Shown in pieces: positions 1 to 6,602 of a stretch of 6,851 nucleotides of DNA. A program made the position numbers and the translations under genes. The notes beneath the pieces were generated by a model. It was not told where the DNA came from and ran no database searches. It worked only from the letters and a program-made list of their open reading frames with translations. Source of the DNA: Deltaproteobacteria bacterium (GTDB lineage: Bacteria > Desulfobacterota > Syntrophobacteria > BM002); NCBI GenBank assembly GCA_017861095.1, contig JAGFXI010000133.1, positions 1 to 6,851 of the forward strand. The letters are read 5' to 3'. Every line of letters starts with the position of its first letter. Position 1 is the first letter of the stretch.

Positions 1-1086
1 CGCCCTCTCCACCTCTTCCACCACATCCTCTCTGGCGAGTTCGGCCAGGGCGCGAGCTGCGGCCAGGAGCATGCCTTCGGTAATCTGGGTGGCCTGAACG
101 TCCAGGGCGCCCCTGAAGATGTAGGGAAAGCTCAGGGTGTCGAGAATGGCGTTCGGATACTGGGCGAGGCCGGTGGCGACGATGACATCGCGGCGGCTGG
201 CTCTCGCCGATTCGTAACTGATTTCCGGCTCCGGTGTGGCGAGGGCGAAGACTATGGGAAAGCGGTTCATGGACCGGACCATCTCCTGGGTGACAACCCC
301 CCCTGCCGAGGCTCCCAGGAAGACATCGGCGCCACGGATGCCCTCGGCCAGGGTCCGTGCCGGATGGTTGCGGGCGAACACCCGCTGGTGTTCGGGAAGA
401 TCAGTGCGATCGGGGTGAAGCAGACCCAAGAGATCATAGGCGAGGAGGTTTCCCGGTTGTACCCCGAGGCGGAGGAACAGCCGGGCACACCCCGTGCCCA
501 TGGTACCCATACCGCAGATGACCACCCGGCAGTCCTCGATTCCCTTTTCCACGAGATCGAGAGCGTTCAGGAGCGCCGCGGCGGCGACAACAGCCGAGCT
601 GTAAAGGTTCTGATGGAATACGGGTATCTTCATCGTCTCGCTGAGCCGGTCGTTGATGTGGAGACCCTCTGGGGCGCGGATGTCCTTCAGGTTGATGGCG
701 CCGAAGGTTGGCTCGAGAAGCTGCACTGTTTCGATGAAGCGCTCTGAGTCGGTGGTGTTGAGCTCGAGGTCGAAGACGTCTATGTCGGCGAGGCGCTTCA
801 TGAGGACCGCCATCCCCTCCTGGATGGGCTTTGCCGCCTCCGGCCCCACGTTGCCGAGGCTCGGAACCGCCGTGCCGTTGGTGATGACACCCACCAGGTT
901 CCCGCGGGCGGTGTAGCGGAAGATCTTGGCGGGGTCCTTGAGGATCTCCTCGGAGACGAAGACCGCCCCCGGCAGGTAGGCGAGACGGAGATCCAGGGGC
1001 GTGAGACAGGGCTTCGTCGCTTTGAGTTCGATTTTCCCCGGACGTTCGGTCTCGTGATAGAGGAGGGCATCCTTGGTTCTGATCAT
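1..1086 (-). CDS. Malic-enzyme-like protein (MaeB family) with substituted active site, C-terminus off the window
   Basis: 362 codons are visible with no stop; bacterial malic enzymes run about 400 residues or more, so little is missing. The start is ATG at 1086, with AAGGAG eight bases upstream and an in-frame TAA at 1108-1110. From memory of E. coli MaeB, the match is close throughout: GKIE near residue 18, AYLPG around Tyr37, RYTARGNLVGVITNGTAV at 57-74, LGNVGP at 77-82, DVFDLE at 103-108, and IFRGALDV at 323-330. The Rossmann motif is GMGTMG (192-197) with an acidic residue at Asp218, which suggests NAD(H) binding. Malic enzymes oxidatively decarboxylate malate to pyruvate in the cytosol, but the active site here is altered. 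MEGKG becomes QEGMA (catalytic Lys to Met92), NLED becomes NLKD (metal Glu to Lys134), HDDQHGTA becomes HQNLYSSA (158-165), ALANP becomes ALATP (Thr284), and NQVNN becomes NAILD. The Tyr is kept. Family membership is sure; malic enzyme activity is doubtful. Confidence 0.93.
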   Translation of the reverse strand, partial: MIRTKDALLYHETERPGKIELKATKPCLTPLDLRLAYLPGAVFVSEEILKDPAKIFRYTARGNLVGVITNGTAVPSLGNVGPEAAKPIQEGMAVLMKRLADIDVFDLELNTTDSERFIETVQLLEPTFGAINLKDIRAPEGLHINDRLSETMKIPVFHQNLYSSAVVAAAALLNALDLVEKGIEDCRVVICGMGTMGTGCARLFLRLGVQPGNLLAYDLLGLLHPDRTDLPEHQRVFARNHPARTLAEGIRGADVFLGASAGGVVTQEMVRSMNRFPIVFALATPEPEISYESARASRRDVIVATGLAQYPNAILDTLSFPYIFRGALDVQATQITEGMLLAAARALAELAREDVVEEVERA

Positions 1087-1094
1087 ACGAGTTT

Positions 1095-1100
1095 CTCCTT
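1095..1100 (-). promoter_or_regulatory. Ribosome binding site of the malic-enzyme-like gene
   Basis: AAGGAG on the minus strand lies eight bases before ATG 1086. It fixes this start, since an in-frame TAA sits eight codons upstream and no other start codon lies between. Confidence 0.88.
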
Positions 1101-1156
1101 GCCCGCATTATGCACCAACCACCTGCTGCGACGGCGGATATGGCCGTCCTTCTCTG

Positions 1157-1171
1157 CGAGCCGAAGGCTCG
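1157..1171. repeat. Perfect 6-bp inverted repeat with 3-base loop
   Basis: CGAGCC-GAA-GGCTCG on the plus strand. It lies about 70 bases upstream of the malic-enzyme-like start. No T run follows on either strand, so it is not an intrinsic terminator. It could be an RNA hairpin in the leader or a protein-binding site. Confidence 0.5.
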
Positions 1172-1190
1172 GGCGTGATCGCGGCATTGA

Positions 1191-1237
1191 TAGTGGAAAG
1201 CGAGGCCACCCCTTTGGGCGGGGTCGTAGTGGAAAGC
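1191..1237. repeat. 11-base direct repeat, two copies 36 bases apart
   Basis: TAGTGGAAAGC occurs at 1191-1201 and again at 1227-1237 (GCTTTCCACTA on the coding strand). Between them, ACCCC/GGGGT can form a 5-bp stem. Two spaced copies in a promoter-sized gap could be tandem operator half-sites, or could be chance; the sequence alone does not decide. Confidence 0.45.
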
Positions 1238-1288
1238 TTTGGGCTCATTCCTCTCATCCATGGAAGGTAGAGGCTCCGGATGCGCTTT

Positions 1289-1317
1289 GCGCCGCAGACC
1301 ATCCCTGCCTCCGGCGC
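1289..1317. repeat. Bulged 9-bp hairpin in the leader
   Basis: GCGCC (1289-1293) pairs with GGCGC (1313-1317), and GCAG (1294-1297) pairs with CTGC (1305-1308). This leaves a 7-base loop and a 4-base bulge. No T tract follows. It is a plausible structured element in the transcript, but in GC-rich DNA such stems also arise by chance. Confidence 0.35.
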
Positions 1318-1429
1318 CGCCCCGTTTGCCCAACTGGGAGCCTTGGAACGAAAGAAGAGCCATCATTGCTCGCAACAATGGGCAACATCAGCATTCCCTG
1401 TGTCCAGCAGGCCGAGTCATGGGTAAAAA

Positions 1430-4400
1430 TCAGCCGCCAGCGAGGGGATAGTACGTCGTCATCTCCCGGATCATGGCCGGGAAGGTGCCCACCGGCCGTG
1501 CCTGGAGAATCCAGAGCCTCGGGCCTTCGATGCCGAACTCGATATCCAATGGGTAGCCGTAGGCCCCCTCCAGCCGGTCGGCGATCCGGACCAGCTCAAC
1601 GAGCTCCACATACTCCAGGGCCGGCCTCAGGCGCTGATGGTAGAGGGTCTGGGTTCGGATCGTCCCCATCCCCGCCCGGGCGTCAAGGACCACGCGCTCC
1701 TGCTTGTCGCTGGTGATATAACGGAACTGGAGGGGGGCGCTCTGGAGGTCTGCGGTCTTGGCCACGAAGACGAGGTCCGCGGCAACGGTGCCGGAGACGA
1801 TGCCTTCCCCCAAGCCGAGACCGGCATTGATCACGATCTCCGTGTGCTTGTCCTCCGCCACGTTCACGGTTTGAAGGACCCCGGAAACCCGGGACAGGAC
1901 CATCCGCTGCACGATGATACCGCCCCCTGCCGACTGGGAGGTCGCGCCCAGGACGGCCCGGTTGTGAATGGCCCGCTCGGTCCATAAGCCGCTCCAGGCG
2001 CGCTTCAGATGGGTGATAACGGCGCCCTCCCCGCGAAGGAAGAGGAAGGTCTCGAACTCCCCGGCGCGGGTCGCGCTTTCTGTGTCCTCCTCGCGCCCGG
2101 ACGAGCGCACGGCCACAAAGGGATCGGCGTCCGCACCGGGCGAGGGGTCGGCGCCAGGAGCAACGGTAGCAAAGCGACGGTAAGCGGCGAGAACGTCATC
2201 GGTAATGGTGGTCGGGATGCTCACCCGTTCCCAGAGCTGGGCGATATGGATGGACTTCTGTCCGTTGGTGAGATCGTTCCGCGCCAGGACCGCTTCAATG
2301 GCCGCCCGCAGGCTCCCGTTGCCGGAGCCGGTGTCCAGGGGCGTATCAAGGACCTCTTGAAAGGCCCGATCGGTGACGACAAACCATGGGGGTACGAGGC
2401 CTCGGCCGCCCAGTCGCTCGATCTCGGCGAGATTCGCCGCCTTCCAGCCGATGAGAGTGTAGAGCTCGAAGCCACCGTCATCGGGGCCCAGCACCCGTCT
2501 CTCTGTGAGACGCCGGCGTACGGCCTCGTCCTCCTGGATGATCCGTCCCTTCAAGGCGTCGACCGGTTCCCGCTGCTCGGCCGGCGAGTTCACGATAAGA
2601 TCGAGCCGTTGAATCTGGCGCACCAGGTGACGGAGGCGCCAGTCCGGTTCCGGGTGAGAGCTGATATCCTCGAGGAGTCGAACCAGGTCCCCTCGCAGGG
2701 CCCGGAGTCGGATGCGAGCAATGGCGCGGATCTGGTCGGCAAGGGAGGCATCGAGGCGAATGGGCTCCAAGCCGCAACCGGAGAGGGACGCCAGGGTCTC
2801 CTCCAGCGCCCGCAGGAGACGGAACACCTGAAGATAGAGCGACACGATCTCGTAGGTGTGATTCGCGAGAGGAATGCGGCGACGGGCCTCCTCGAAGCGG
2901 TCGTAGAAGCGGTGCGTGAGGTTTCGGGAGATCTCGAGAACGAACTCGTGGCAGGCTCGACCCACGTGAGGGTTACCCAGGAGCAGGGAGATGAACCGGC
3001 CTTTCTCGCTTCTTGCCCCGGCTTCACCGGCGAGATCTTTGCCGATGAACATCTCCTGCACCACATGGTGCGCCAGGAGGAGATCGGTCATCTGACCGAG
3101 CTGTTTTTCGATCTGATGGCGGGCACGAAGCCGCCGGCCGCGGAGCGCCAGGATTTCGTTCTCGTCCTCGGCCCGGCCGAGACGCCGGGAAGCCTCGCCG
3201 AAATGACGCATGCTTTCATGAAGGCCCAGCACCTCGCGATTCTGGCCAAGGTTCCGCAGGATCCCCTCGTCCGCGTCCAGTACCACCACGTCACCCTCGG
3301 AAAGGCGACGCTCCAGTTTCTGTAAATCCCGGCGGATGCAAATCCGGAACCCTGGGATCTTCTTCTCCTCCTCCCGGTACTTGAGAGTCCGGTAGAAAAG
3401 GACCGGTCGCTCGCCCGGCGCCTCCTGCCACCGTCCCGAGATGATGATCGCCGGCTTCCGAAACTGGACAGCAATGAGGCCGGCGTGACTCAGAATGCCG
3501 CCGCCGACCGATACCACCCCCAAAGCGTGGTAGAGAAAGGTATTGTCCTCGGGGGTGATCGACGGCGCCACCAGGATCCCACCGTCGAATTCCTCCGGGG
3601 CCCGACCCCTGGTGCTGAAGAGGACCTTCCCCACAGCCCGGCCCGGAGAAGCTCTAAGGCCATCGATGAGATTGTCGCCCGGGACGGGGCGCGGTCGCTG
3701 GGACGGGTTCTGCCGGTGAAAGCAGGAAACCACCTGCTCCGCATCCCTGGCCACATCGGTCTTCACCGATTCCATCCCCGAGGTGAGGTAGTTATTGAGC
3801 CAGAGGAGCTCGGCAAACTGCCGCGGATCGAGGCTGCCGTTGGAGCGCCAGGGCGAAGAGGGTTGGTCCCGTCTGAGACACAGGGCGTCGCCCATTGAGA
3901 AGATAGCCAGACGAATAATGCCGCCCCCGTCCCGGAGCACGTAGAGCCCGAGGGAGTAACCGGAGAGGGGCATCGAGGCCCGTTGCACCTCGAACCCGTT
4001 GAGGCTACCACTCGTCTGGAAACGGAGAGTACGGTCCAGGGGTCTCACGAGGTGGGCCAGGAGAAAGGAAGCTCGGAGGGCGCCGAGAGGCTGTTCGGGC
4101 GCGGCCCCGCCCAGTGCGGCGAGAGAGGGAGGGACGGCGGTGGGGTCATCCATGGTGCGCAGAATCTCGGCAAAGAACTCCGCCTCGTGCCGGCGCTGAA
4201 AAAGCTCCGGAGAGCTTCGCCGCAGTCCCTCTGCTGTCTCGATGATCTCGCCGAGCGCCACCGCCTCCCGCAGGGGCTTGAGAATAAGGTTCTCGATATA
4301 GATCTGCCCGATCTGCTGGTCTCGCCGCTCTTCCGAGAGGGGGTTTGCCTCCACCTCGAGGTCGGTGAGAGAGGAGCGCAGGCGCTTGATAGGATCTCCC

Positions 4401-6544
4401 GGGGTGGGGACGGTGAATCGGTCTCGGTACGGCCGCTGCCCGGACCAGGCAATCTCCCGCTCGCCCGAGCTCCCGGATTCGACGGCGACCAGGATCCCCC
4501 GACGCTTCTTGGTGAGGATCTGTCTGATGGGAATGACGCCCCAGAGGAGGAAGAAGCCGGCCCATGATTCGGCCACGAGCCTCTTCGCCTCGTCGGCGAG
4601 GTCGAGGGAACCGATGACCCAATCGATCTCCATGAGATACGGCGCGAGACGAAAGAGGGCCTCCGCCTTCTCGCAGATGTCGCCGAGGCCGAGGGCCCTC
4701 TCCTTGTCGTAGCGGGCGTGGACGTGGGTCTTCTCCACGGAAACGTCGAACTCGAGCTTCAAGAAGAACTGCTGAATGGCGTCCAGGGCTATGTTGGGGT
4801 GGAGATCGATTTCATGCTTGCTCACTCCGAAGTACTCGAGGTCGATCATGCCGCCCCGGAGCGGCGGGGAGTAATCGATGCGGAGGAAGGCGGGATGATT
4901 CAGGAAGGTGATGTAGTAGTGGACCTCGTTCCCATAGAGAAAAATCTTGACTGCCGGGAGATTCACCTGACCATGCATTGTCTGCCGGCCGAAGCCGTCC
5001 ACCACCACCTGCACCGGATAGGGAATCCGGGTTAGGCTCACTCCACCCTTCGAGGTCTCGAAGTCGGCGTACTCAATGACCCGGGCCACGTGGAGGATGC
5101 GCTTCGCGGAGGCCACTACGAGGTGGACCGTTCTGTTGGTGGCGCGGCCGGATTCGACGAGCCGAAAGCCGAGCCGCAGGCCGCGTTGGTGGAGATGCCG
5201 TTTGAGCCCATGGAGGGTCCTCACCTCGGCGAGGGAGCGGGGATCCTCGAACATTTGGACGAGCCGTGTGAGTTCGGCAGAGATCTGCGGCCCATCTTGC
5301 TCCTTCTCCAACTCCAGCAGGATTCGCTCCTTGAGCTCGCGGTACAGTGACGGGAGGATCCCGCACTCCTCCGCGTGGGCGGAGAAGAGGGCAACGAAGT
5401 CGGAGACGATGCTGTCCATCATGGACAAAATTCGGTCTATCTTTGCCGTCGTCAAGGGCGCAACATCGAGAATCTCGGCCAGGACCTGGGAGTGGGTGAG
5501 GTTGTACGACCGGAAGCGGGCCACCGTGTCGCCCTGGTCAGGAGACCTTCGGGTGTCGATGGGAAGGCCTCCGTGAGCGAAAAAAATGAAGGTTTCGCCG
5601 CTCCGCCGGGCCTCTTCGATGCCGTTGAACAGGGAAGCTTCCGCAGGGAAGACATTGAGCGGGAAGGAACCGCCGATGGTGATCCCTATATACTTCCGGA
5701 GCTCGAGACCGAAGTTGAGGCGGGTCCAGCCGAGTTCCGAGATCACCTCTCTGAGAAGCTGCTCTTCGCATAGCGTTGCGGCGCGCTCAAGACCGGGCAG
5801 GCAGGGAACCGGTTCTCCAGGGAGGGGGACCAGGTAGAGGAGATCGAGGTGGGTTGCCCGGGTGAAGGCCAGGTACGGGCCGAGGAACCGGTAGGCCTCC
5901 TCGCCCAGGATCAGCCGGGCGAGCTCACGGGGAGCGGGCTCGCCGCTGCGATCCAGAACCCGAGCCGCCATCCGCCGCAGCGTGGCGTCAGCGCTCTTCA
6001 TTAGGTAGATGCTGGTGAGGGGGTCCCCTTGGATTTCCTCGGCCGGGAAGGTGCAGTGCCGAAGGATTTCGGCGAGCAGGTCGAGGTTTTCCCGTTCCCC
6101 GAGGGAACTCCCCTCCGCCTCCAGCCGGTCGGCAAGATAGCCGGTGACGTGATGGTCCACGGCAAGCCGTCCGGACCGGGCGAGTTCCAGGGTTCTCATG
6201 AGGGCCTGATGGGCCACCCGCTGGTCCCTGACGGCCAAGAGGCACTCGAGAAGCGGCCAGGGATTCTCCGCTACCGCAGAGAGCTGTTCGAACATGTCGA
6301 CGAGAGGCGTCGCGACTCCCCCGGCGCGGCTGCCAATCATCCGGAAAAGAGGCCTGAGTCCTTCGAGTCCTGCGGCGCTGAGGGAGGAGGCGCAGCAGGC
6401 GAGTACCTGGGAGCAAGCCTCCTGAACCCTCGCCGGACTTCCCATGACCACTTCGCACTCGGCGACAATGGTTGACACGAGAGAGCAGACAGGGTCGGCT
6501 GGAGTTGAATCTGTTTCTCCGCGGGGAGGTTTTTCCTTTTCCAT
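1430..6544 (-). CDS. Large dikinase-like protein: unknown N-terminus, phosphohistidine domain, C-terminal PEP-synthase-type ATP-grasp
   Basis: 1704 residues from ATG 6544 (SD AAGAGG, five bases away) to TGA 1430-1432; a TTG at 6547 is too close to the SD. Residues 1-260 look all-helical, perhaps HEAT-like; 320-330 carry FFAHGGLP; about 505-610 is strand-rich; 620-950 is unassigned. A phosphohistidine swivelling domain spans about 962-1098: SPGRAVGKV at 966, GGGILSHAG with the expected phospho-acceptor His1020, and a closing strand GDVVVLDADEG near 1085, with about 40 extra residues before it. A charged helical linker covers about 1100-1355. The ATP-grasp domain follows: GWKAANL (Lys1368), VRSSGREEDTESA (Arg1480), LGLGEGIVSG, and DIEF with ILQARP (Asp1667, Glu1669, Gln1681, spaced as in PPDK). 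No PEP/pyruvate TIM barrel is visible. The expected chemistry is transfer of ATP's beta-phosphate through His1020 to an unknown acceptor, in the cytosol; no signal peptide or clear membrane segment is seen. Confidence 0.92.
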   Translation of the reverse strand: MEKEKPPRGETDSTPADPVCSLVSTIVAECEVVMGSPARVQEACSQVLACCASSLSAAGLEGLRPLFRMIGSRAGGVATPLVDMFEQLSAVAENPWPLLECLLAVRDQRVAHQALMRTLELARSGRLAVDHHVTGYLADRLEAEGSSLGERENLDLLAEILRHCTFPAEEIQGDPLTSIYLMKSADATLRRMAARVLDRSGEPAPRELARLILGEEAYRFLGPYLAFTRATHLDLLYLVPLPGEPVPCLPGLERAATLCEEQLLREVISELGWTRLNFGLELRKYIGITIGGSFPLNVFPAEASLFNGIEEARRSGETFIFFAHGGLPIDTRRSPDQGDTVARFRSYNLTHSQVLAEILDVAPLTTAKIDRILSMMDSIVSDFVALFSAHAEECGILPSLYRELKERILLELEKEQDGPQISAELTRLVQMFEDPRSLAEVRTLHGLKRHLHQRGLRLGFRLVESGRATNRTVHLVVASAKRILHVARVIEYADFETSKGGVSLTRIPYPVQVVVDGFGRQTMHGQVNLPAVKIFLYGNEVHYYITFLNHPAFLRIDYSPPLRGGMIDLEYFGVSKHEIDLHPNIALDAIQQFFLKLEFDVSVEKTHVHARYDKERALGLGDICEKAEALFRLAPYLMEIDWVIGSLDLADEAKRLVAESWAGFFLLWGVIPIRQILTKKRRGILVAVESGSSGEREIAWSGQRPYRDRFTVPTPGDPIKRLRSSLTDLEVEANPLSEERRDQQIGQIYIENLILKPLREAVALGEIIETAEGLRRSSPELFQRRHEAEFFAEILRTMDDPTAVPPSLAALGGAAPEQPLGALRASFLLAHLVRPLDRTLRFQTSGSLNGFEVQRASMPLSGYSLGLYVLRDGGGIIRLAIFSMGDALCLRRDQPSSPWRSNGSLDPRQFAELLWLNNYLTSGMESVKTDVARDAEQVVSCFHRQNPSQRPRPVPGDNLIDGLRASPGRAVGKVLFSTRGRAPEEFDGGILVAPSITPEDNTFLYHALGVVSVGGGILSHAGLIAVQFRKPAIIISGRWQEAPGERPVLFYRTLKYREEEKKIPGFRICIRRDLQKLERRLSEGDVVVLDADEGILRNLGQNREVLGLHESMRHFGEASRRLGRAEDENEILALRGRRLRARHQIEKQLGQMTDLLLAHHVVQEMFIGKDLAGEAGARSEKGRFISLLLGNPHVGRACHEFVLEISRNLTHRFYDRFEEARRRIPLANHTYEIVSLYLQVFRLLRALEETLASLSGCGLEPIRLDASLADQIRAIARIRLRALRGDLVRLLEDISSHPEPDWRLRHLVRQIQRLDLIVNSPAEQREPVDALKGRIIQEDEAVRRRLTERRVLGPDDGGFELYTLIGWKAANLAEIERLGGRGLVPPWFVVTDRAFQEVLDTPLDTGSGNGSLRAAIEAVLARNDLTNGQKSIHIAQLWERVSIPTTITDDVLAAYRRFATVAPGADPSPGADADPFVAVRSSGREEDTESATRAGEFETFLFLRGEGAVITHLKRAWSGLWTERAIHNRAVLGATSQSAGGGIIVQRMVLSRVSGVLQTVNVAEDKHTEIVINAGLGLGEGIVSGTVAADLVFVAKTADLQSAPLQFRYITSDKQERVVLDARAGMGTIRTQTLYHQRLRPALEYVELVELVRIADRLEGAYGYPLDIEFGIEGPRLWILQARPVGTFPAMIREMTTYYPLAGG

Positions 6545-6549
6545 CAAGT

Positions 6550-6555
6550 CCTCTT
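6550..6555 (-). promoter_or_regulatory. Ribosome binding site that decides the start of the large dikinase-like gene
   Basis: AAGAGG on the minus strand is followed by five bases (acttg) and then ATG at 6544. The in-frame TTG directly before that ATG would sit only two bases from the SD, so ATG 6544 is the better start. The site is half of a palindrome. Confidence 0.75.
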
Positions 6556-6561
6556 AAGAGG
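6550..6561. repeat. 12-base perfect palindrome overlapping the ribosome binding site
   Basis: CCTCTTAAGAGG reads the same on both strands. It contains the SD of the dikinase-like gene. As RNA it could form a CCTC/GAGG stem with a TTAA loop and hide the SD; as DNA it could be an operator. Chance is also possible. Confidence 0.5.
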
Positions 6562-6583
6562 TTGTCGGACACCCTGGAGACAA

Positions 6584-6598
6584 GCTCGTGCGCCGAGC
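6584..6598. repeat. 5-bp inverted repeat just after the upstream ORF stop
   Basis: GCTCG-TGCGC-CGAGC. On the minus strand the stem begins four bases after the TAG of the upstream ORF and is followed by TTGTCT. That is too weak a T tract for a confident terminator, but it could slow or attenuate transcription into the dikinase-like gene. Confidence 0.3.
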
Positions 6599-6602
6599 GA
6601 TA

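Larger units (their letters stand above)
1087..1429 (-). other. 343-base intergenic leader with no supported gene
   Basis: This stretch lies between the stop of the large dikinase gene and the start of the malic-enzyme-like gene. I see no convincing protein gene: the frames open here give low-complexity Arg/Gly/Pro-rich translations with no sensible starts. It holds a perfect 6-bp hairpin, a bulged 9-bp hairpin, a 5-bp hairpin at 1364-1380 (CATTG/CAATG) and a direct repeat, all listed or noted separately. No classical terminator (stem followed by a T run) and no strong -35/-10 pair is visible. Its length suggests that the downstream gene has its own promoter or a structured leader, which is inference. 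Confidence 0.6.

Noticed and set aside
1107..1112. CATAAT on the minus strand as a -10 box for the malic-enzyme-like gene
   Set aside because: There is no acceptable -35 about 17 bases upstream, and a start site here would leave a very short leader. No sigma-54 GG-N10-GC match was found either.
1284..1331. GGGCAAAC and GGCGCAAAGC on the minus strand, reminiscent of the c-di-GMP (GEMM) riboswitch core
   Set aside because: The spacing is about 30 bases without the tetraloop hairpin expected between the two motifs, and the second half of the aptamer (the GCCGGGUUGCC-like part) is absent. A covariance-model search would settle it.
434..1378. Minus-strand open frame of 314 codons overlapping the malic-enzyme-like gene
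   Set aside because: Its translation is low-complexity and Arg/Gly/Pro-rich, and most of it overlaps, in another frame, the gene with clear MaeB homology.
1424..1432. TGATTTTTA at the end of the dikinase-like gene as an intrinsic terminator
   Set aside because: The T run directly follows the stop codon, but no stable GC-rich stem precedes it; only a 3-bp CGC/GCG is possible.
1054..1716. Plus-strand frame of 220 codons spanning the intergenic gap
   Set aside because: It is low-complexity, shows no family motif, and overlaps the 3' end of the dikinase-like gene and the 5' end of the malic-enzyme-like gene on the other strand.
2009..3325. Plus-strand open frame of 438 codons
   Set aside because: It lies wholly antisense to the dikinase-like gene across the linker and ATP-grasp coding region. 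The opposite frame shows clear family motifs; this one shows none. Long antisense frames are common in GC-rich genes.
1430..6544. Annotation as phosphoenolpyruvate synthase (ppsA) or PPDK
   Set aside because: The domain order is reversed and the PEP/pyruvate-binding TIM barrel is not visible, so the gene symbol is withheld.
6545..6547. TTG as the start codon of the dikinase-like gene
   Set aside because: It would be only two bases from the SD. The ATG immediately after it has normal spacing.
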